The notes beneath the pieces were generated by a model. The model did not search any database, was not told the DNA's origin, and was given only the letters and a program-made list of their open reading frames with translations. The position numbers were made by a program, and so were the translations under genes. A stretch of 64,000 nt of DNA from Lunularia cruciata (Eukaryota; Streptophyta; Marchantiopsida; Lunulariales; Lunulariaceae). Each line of letters begins with the position of its first letter. Positions within the stretch are counted from its first letter, which is position 1. The stretch lies in NCBI GenBank assembly GCA_948567375.1, contig OX419755.1:64050944-64114943 (forward strand), written 5' to 3'. Below, piece after piece: positions 61,190-64,000 of this stretch.

Positions 61190-64000
61190 TCACAATTGAT
61201 TGTCGTGAATGGAATCCTAGAAGGTAATCAAGTGAGAGTATGAATAGATCCGGGAGCAACAGAGAATTTCTTGTCTCGCTCTGTTGCAATAAGCTTGGGA
61301 ATGGATCTAGAGAGAGATGGAAGTGAAGAAGTAGAGTTACCAAATGGGCAAACAGAGAGGATTGAATCATTACCTAGATAGGTAACCCTCTCTGTAGGAG
61401 AATGTCAGGAAGCAATTGAGTGGCGAGTGATATAGTTAGCCCGTTATGATGCAATTTTAGGCATGCCATGGATGGAGCAGTACAACCCAATGGTGGATTG
61501 GAGGAAGAAAGTAGTGAGAACCCACCAATGGTCAATCATTGGGGTTAAAGAAAAATCACACAGGCAGAAATTGCCTCTAGATGTCGTAGGGACGACAACT
61601 GTCTGTAAGACCAATAGATGTTTTCTGGGTCTAATAAGAGAAGTCCAGAGTGCACAACTCGCTGGACAAATTCCTGAGAAATTGAAGGATGTGGTGGATG
61701 AGTTTCAAGATGTCTTTCCCGATGATCTACCCTCAGGATTACCACCTAAAAGGTGAGTAGATCACAAAATAGAGACACTCCCGGGGAAGACACCTCCTTG
61801 TAAGGCCCCATATCACCTCATGAGTTGGAGGAGTGTAAGACTCAAATTGAGGAGATGCTACAGAAAGGGTTCATCCAACCTAGCGTATCACCATATGGGG
61901 CCCCTGTCTTGTTTGTGAAGAAGAAGGATGGTACAATGCGCATGTGCATTGACTATCGGGGTCTCAATCAGCAAACAGTGAAGAACAAATACCCCTTACC
62001 TCGCATGGATGACCTGTTTGATCAACTCCATGGGGCAAGATACTTCACCAAACTAGACTTGCGGAGCAGTTACAATCAAATCCAAATTGCAGAGGAGGAT
62101 GTGTACAAAACTGCCTTTTGAACCAGGTATGGCCACTTTGAGTATCTTGTGATGCCTTTTGGCCTCACCAATGCGCCTGCCACTTTCATGAGCCTAATGA
62201 ATGACATATTTTGTCCATACTTGGATAAGTCTGTTATCGTCTTCTTGGATGATATCTTAGTATATAGTAGCACGATGACAGAACACAAACAACATCTACG
62301 AGAGGTCCTCCAGATTCTAAGACAGAATCAGTTGTACGCCAAAATCTCAAAGTGTGAGTTTGGCAAGTCTGAAGTAGACTACTTAGGGCATAGAGTAAGT
62401 GCAGAGGGCATTCAAGTATTGACAGATAAAATAGAGGTCATTCAAAAATGGAGTGCCCCAGAAGATCAGACTCAACTTAAGAGCTTCTTGGGGTTGACGG
62501 GATTCTATCGTAGATTTGTCAAGGACTTCTCCAAGGTTGCACAGCCTTTAACGACACTACTTGGCAAGGGGAAGAAGTGGACATGGGGAACTACACAAGA
62601 GTTGGCCTTTCAAGAATTGAAGGCCGCCTTGCTACATGCACCAATCTTGAAGTGGTATGACCCAAAATGTCCAATCAAGTTGGCTACGGATGCATCAAGA
62701 GTAGCAATAGGAGCAGTCCTACAACAAGAGTGGCATGACGGATGGCATCCAATTGCATATTTCTCTCGAAAGTTGTTACCGGTAGAGCGCAACTACCACA
62801 CCATAGAACGAGAAGAGTTGGCCATCGTTCTAGCAACCAAGCATTGGAAGCACTACCTGGGCGAGAAGGCATTTGTAGTAGAGACAGACCACAAACCTCT
62901 AGTCTACCTTGAGACGCAGAAGGATCTATCTCGTCGCCAAATTCGGTGGGCAGAGTGGCGACAATGCTTCAACATGACAATCACCTACGTGGAAGGTAAG
63001 AAGCAACTTGCAGATGCATTCACCCGCATGCCAATGGCCAACAACTTGGCGGCAGAGGTTAAGATTAACCCTGAATTCTGGCAAGAGATTCTAGCTGCTA
63101 CAAAAACTGATCCACAGATTGTAGAAGCGCAATCGTCCAAAGGTGTCACCAGCACCCAAGGACTCACCTTTCGGGAAGGCCGGTTGTGGATCCCAAATGT
63201 CCCAGAATTACGCACCACCATTCTAGCGGAATGTCATGATTCGGCCATTGCAGCTCATGTCGGAGTGGACAAGACCTTGGAGGCAGTCAAGCGCCATTAC
63301 TATTGGCCCAAGATGAGCAACGACGTGATGGACTATGTGCGTAGCTGTCTACTTTGTCAACAGAACAAAGCTTCTAATCAAGCTCCTGCAGGGCTCCTTC
63401 AACCTCTTCCCACTCCTACCCAACGTTGGGAACAAGTGAGTATGGATCTCGTCTGTGAATTACCCAAGACCACCTCAGGGTTTGACTCCATTGTGGTCTT
63501 TGTGGACCGGCTCAACAAAATGATTCATGTACGCCCTACCACCAAGGAGGTGACCGCTCCACAACTAGCTCAACTATACTTAGATGCAGTCTTTGCTCAC
63601 CATGGCTTGTCTAGAGTACTCATCACCGATAGAGGCACCCAATTCACTAGTTTGTTTTGGCGAACACTCTTTGGGTTCTTCAAAACCAAGTTGGCCATGT
63701 CTACAGCTTACCACCCACAAACAGATGGCCAAACAGAGTGGGCTAATTGCACGATTGAAGACATGTTACGCGGCTTCACCTTAGAAGAGCAAGAGAGGTA
63801 GGACACCCTACTACCGTTGGTGGAATTTGCTTACAACAATTCAGTGAATGCCTCTACCCAAGTCACTCCGTTCTTCCTCATGTATGGTGAGCATCCCTTC
63901 ACACCTTCTAGCTTGATGAAGATCCGTCCATGACTACCAAGTTGATGCAGTCAACACATTTGTTTCTAGAATCCAACAAGGTGTGGAAAGCGCCAAGCAC
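61190..64000 (+). pseudogene. pol of element A: protease, RT, RNase H, integrase (partial, nearly intact)
   Basis: Protease: IDPGATENFLS near 61,238-61,270 (Asp-Pro-Gly where Asp-Ser/Thr-Gly is usual), then [25 protein letters not shown] and [10 protein letters not shown], with the catalytic Asp residues present. RNase [15 protein letters not shown] and [14 protein letters not shown]. Integrase: the HHCC finger ([10 protein letters not shown] to CLLCQQNK), then Asp in VSMDLV, Asp in LITDRGTQF and Glu in DGQTEWANC. The stretch 62,149-63,801 is a single open frame of 550 codons. Breaks are TGA at 61,754-61,756, a 7-nt deletion near 61,812 relative to element B, TGA at 62,119-62,121, TAG at 63,799-63,801 and a shift near 63,931. 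The window ends inside the integrase, before the chromodomain. Confidence 0.93.

Larger units (their letters stand above)
58670..64000 (+). mobile_element. Element A: youngest Ty3/gypsy chromovirus, cut by the window edge
   Basis: A full 5' LTR, primer-binding site, gag, protease, RT, RNase H and most of the integrase are present. The 3' LTR lies outside. It is inserted in the integrase zinc finger of element D, after GTACT (58,665-58,669). If the insertion is simple, GTACT should recur after its 3' LTR. It has only about a dozen disabling changes, far fewer than B, C or the methyltransferase elements. Confidence 0.93.

Noticed and set aside
1-64000. CRISPR arrays, bacterial operons, rRNA or tRNA genes
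   Set aside because: No regularly spaced short repeats with unique spacers, no ribosome-binding-site-linked gene clusters, no rRNA-like stretch, and no convincing tRNA cloverleaf seen by eye. A tRNAscan run would be needed to exclude tRNAs.

Overview
This is a 64-kb piece of nuclear DNA from a land plant. Two multi-exon genes with GT-AG introns, a large load of Ty3/gypsy LTR retrotransposons primed by initiator tRNA-Met, and heavy C-to-T decay of the old repeats all point to a plant nuclear genome. The type of Gfo/Idh/MocA oxidoreductase and the compact introns make me favour a bryophyte or other seed-free lineage. That is a guess, and the species cannot be read from the window.

Left part (1-26.8 kb), gene-bearing. 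A 16-exon neurochondrin-family gene lies on the minus strand (6,780-11,988, about 632 aa). Head to head with it, across about 1.7 kb, is an 11-exon Gfo/Idh/MocA oxidoreductase on the plus strand (13,666-18,069, 370 aa). I traced every splice phase through both genes and both total lengths are divisible by three. A small membrane-anchored SAM-dependent methyltransferase follows (23,540-24,479). After it comes a run of exon-like pieces of an unidentified, possibly decaying gene (about 24.5-26.8 kb). The first 6.7 kb and 18.1-23.5 kb hold only simple repeats, hairpins and AT-rich DNA that I cannot assign.

Right part (26.8-64 kb), a retrotransposon graveyard with nested insertions. Element B (32.9-45.8 kb, plus) is an old chromovirus. 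It is split by element C (35,454-42,530, minus), which is complete with two LTRs. To its right is a decayed minus-strand element (45.8-48.85 kb) whose order is gag, protease, then a cytosine-C5 DNA methyltransferase domain. This is the most unusual object in the window. A PIF/Harbinger transposase relic follows (about 49.1-49.9 kb). Next is a second, plus-strand copy of the methyltransferase-type element (leader from about 51.4 kb, gag-protease 54.5-56,987), which carries a solo LTR with a perfect 5-bp target duplication (52,268-53,006). That copy is cut off by element D (56,988 onward, minus), a chromovirus whose LTR is packed with perfect heat-shock elements. Element D is in turn interrupted inside its integrase by element A (58,670 to beyond 64,000), the youngest insertion, which is closely related to element B.

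No retroelement here looks autonomous. Nearly all premature stops that can be judged by comparison are explained by C-to-T (or G-to-A) changes in CG or CHG context, the expected footprint of cytosine methylation.
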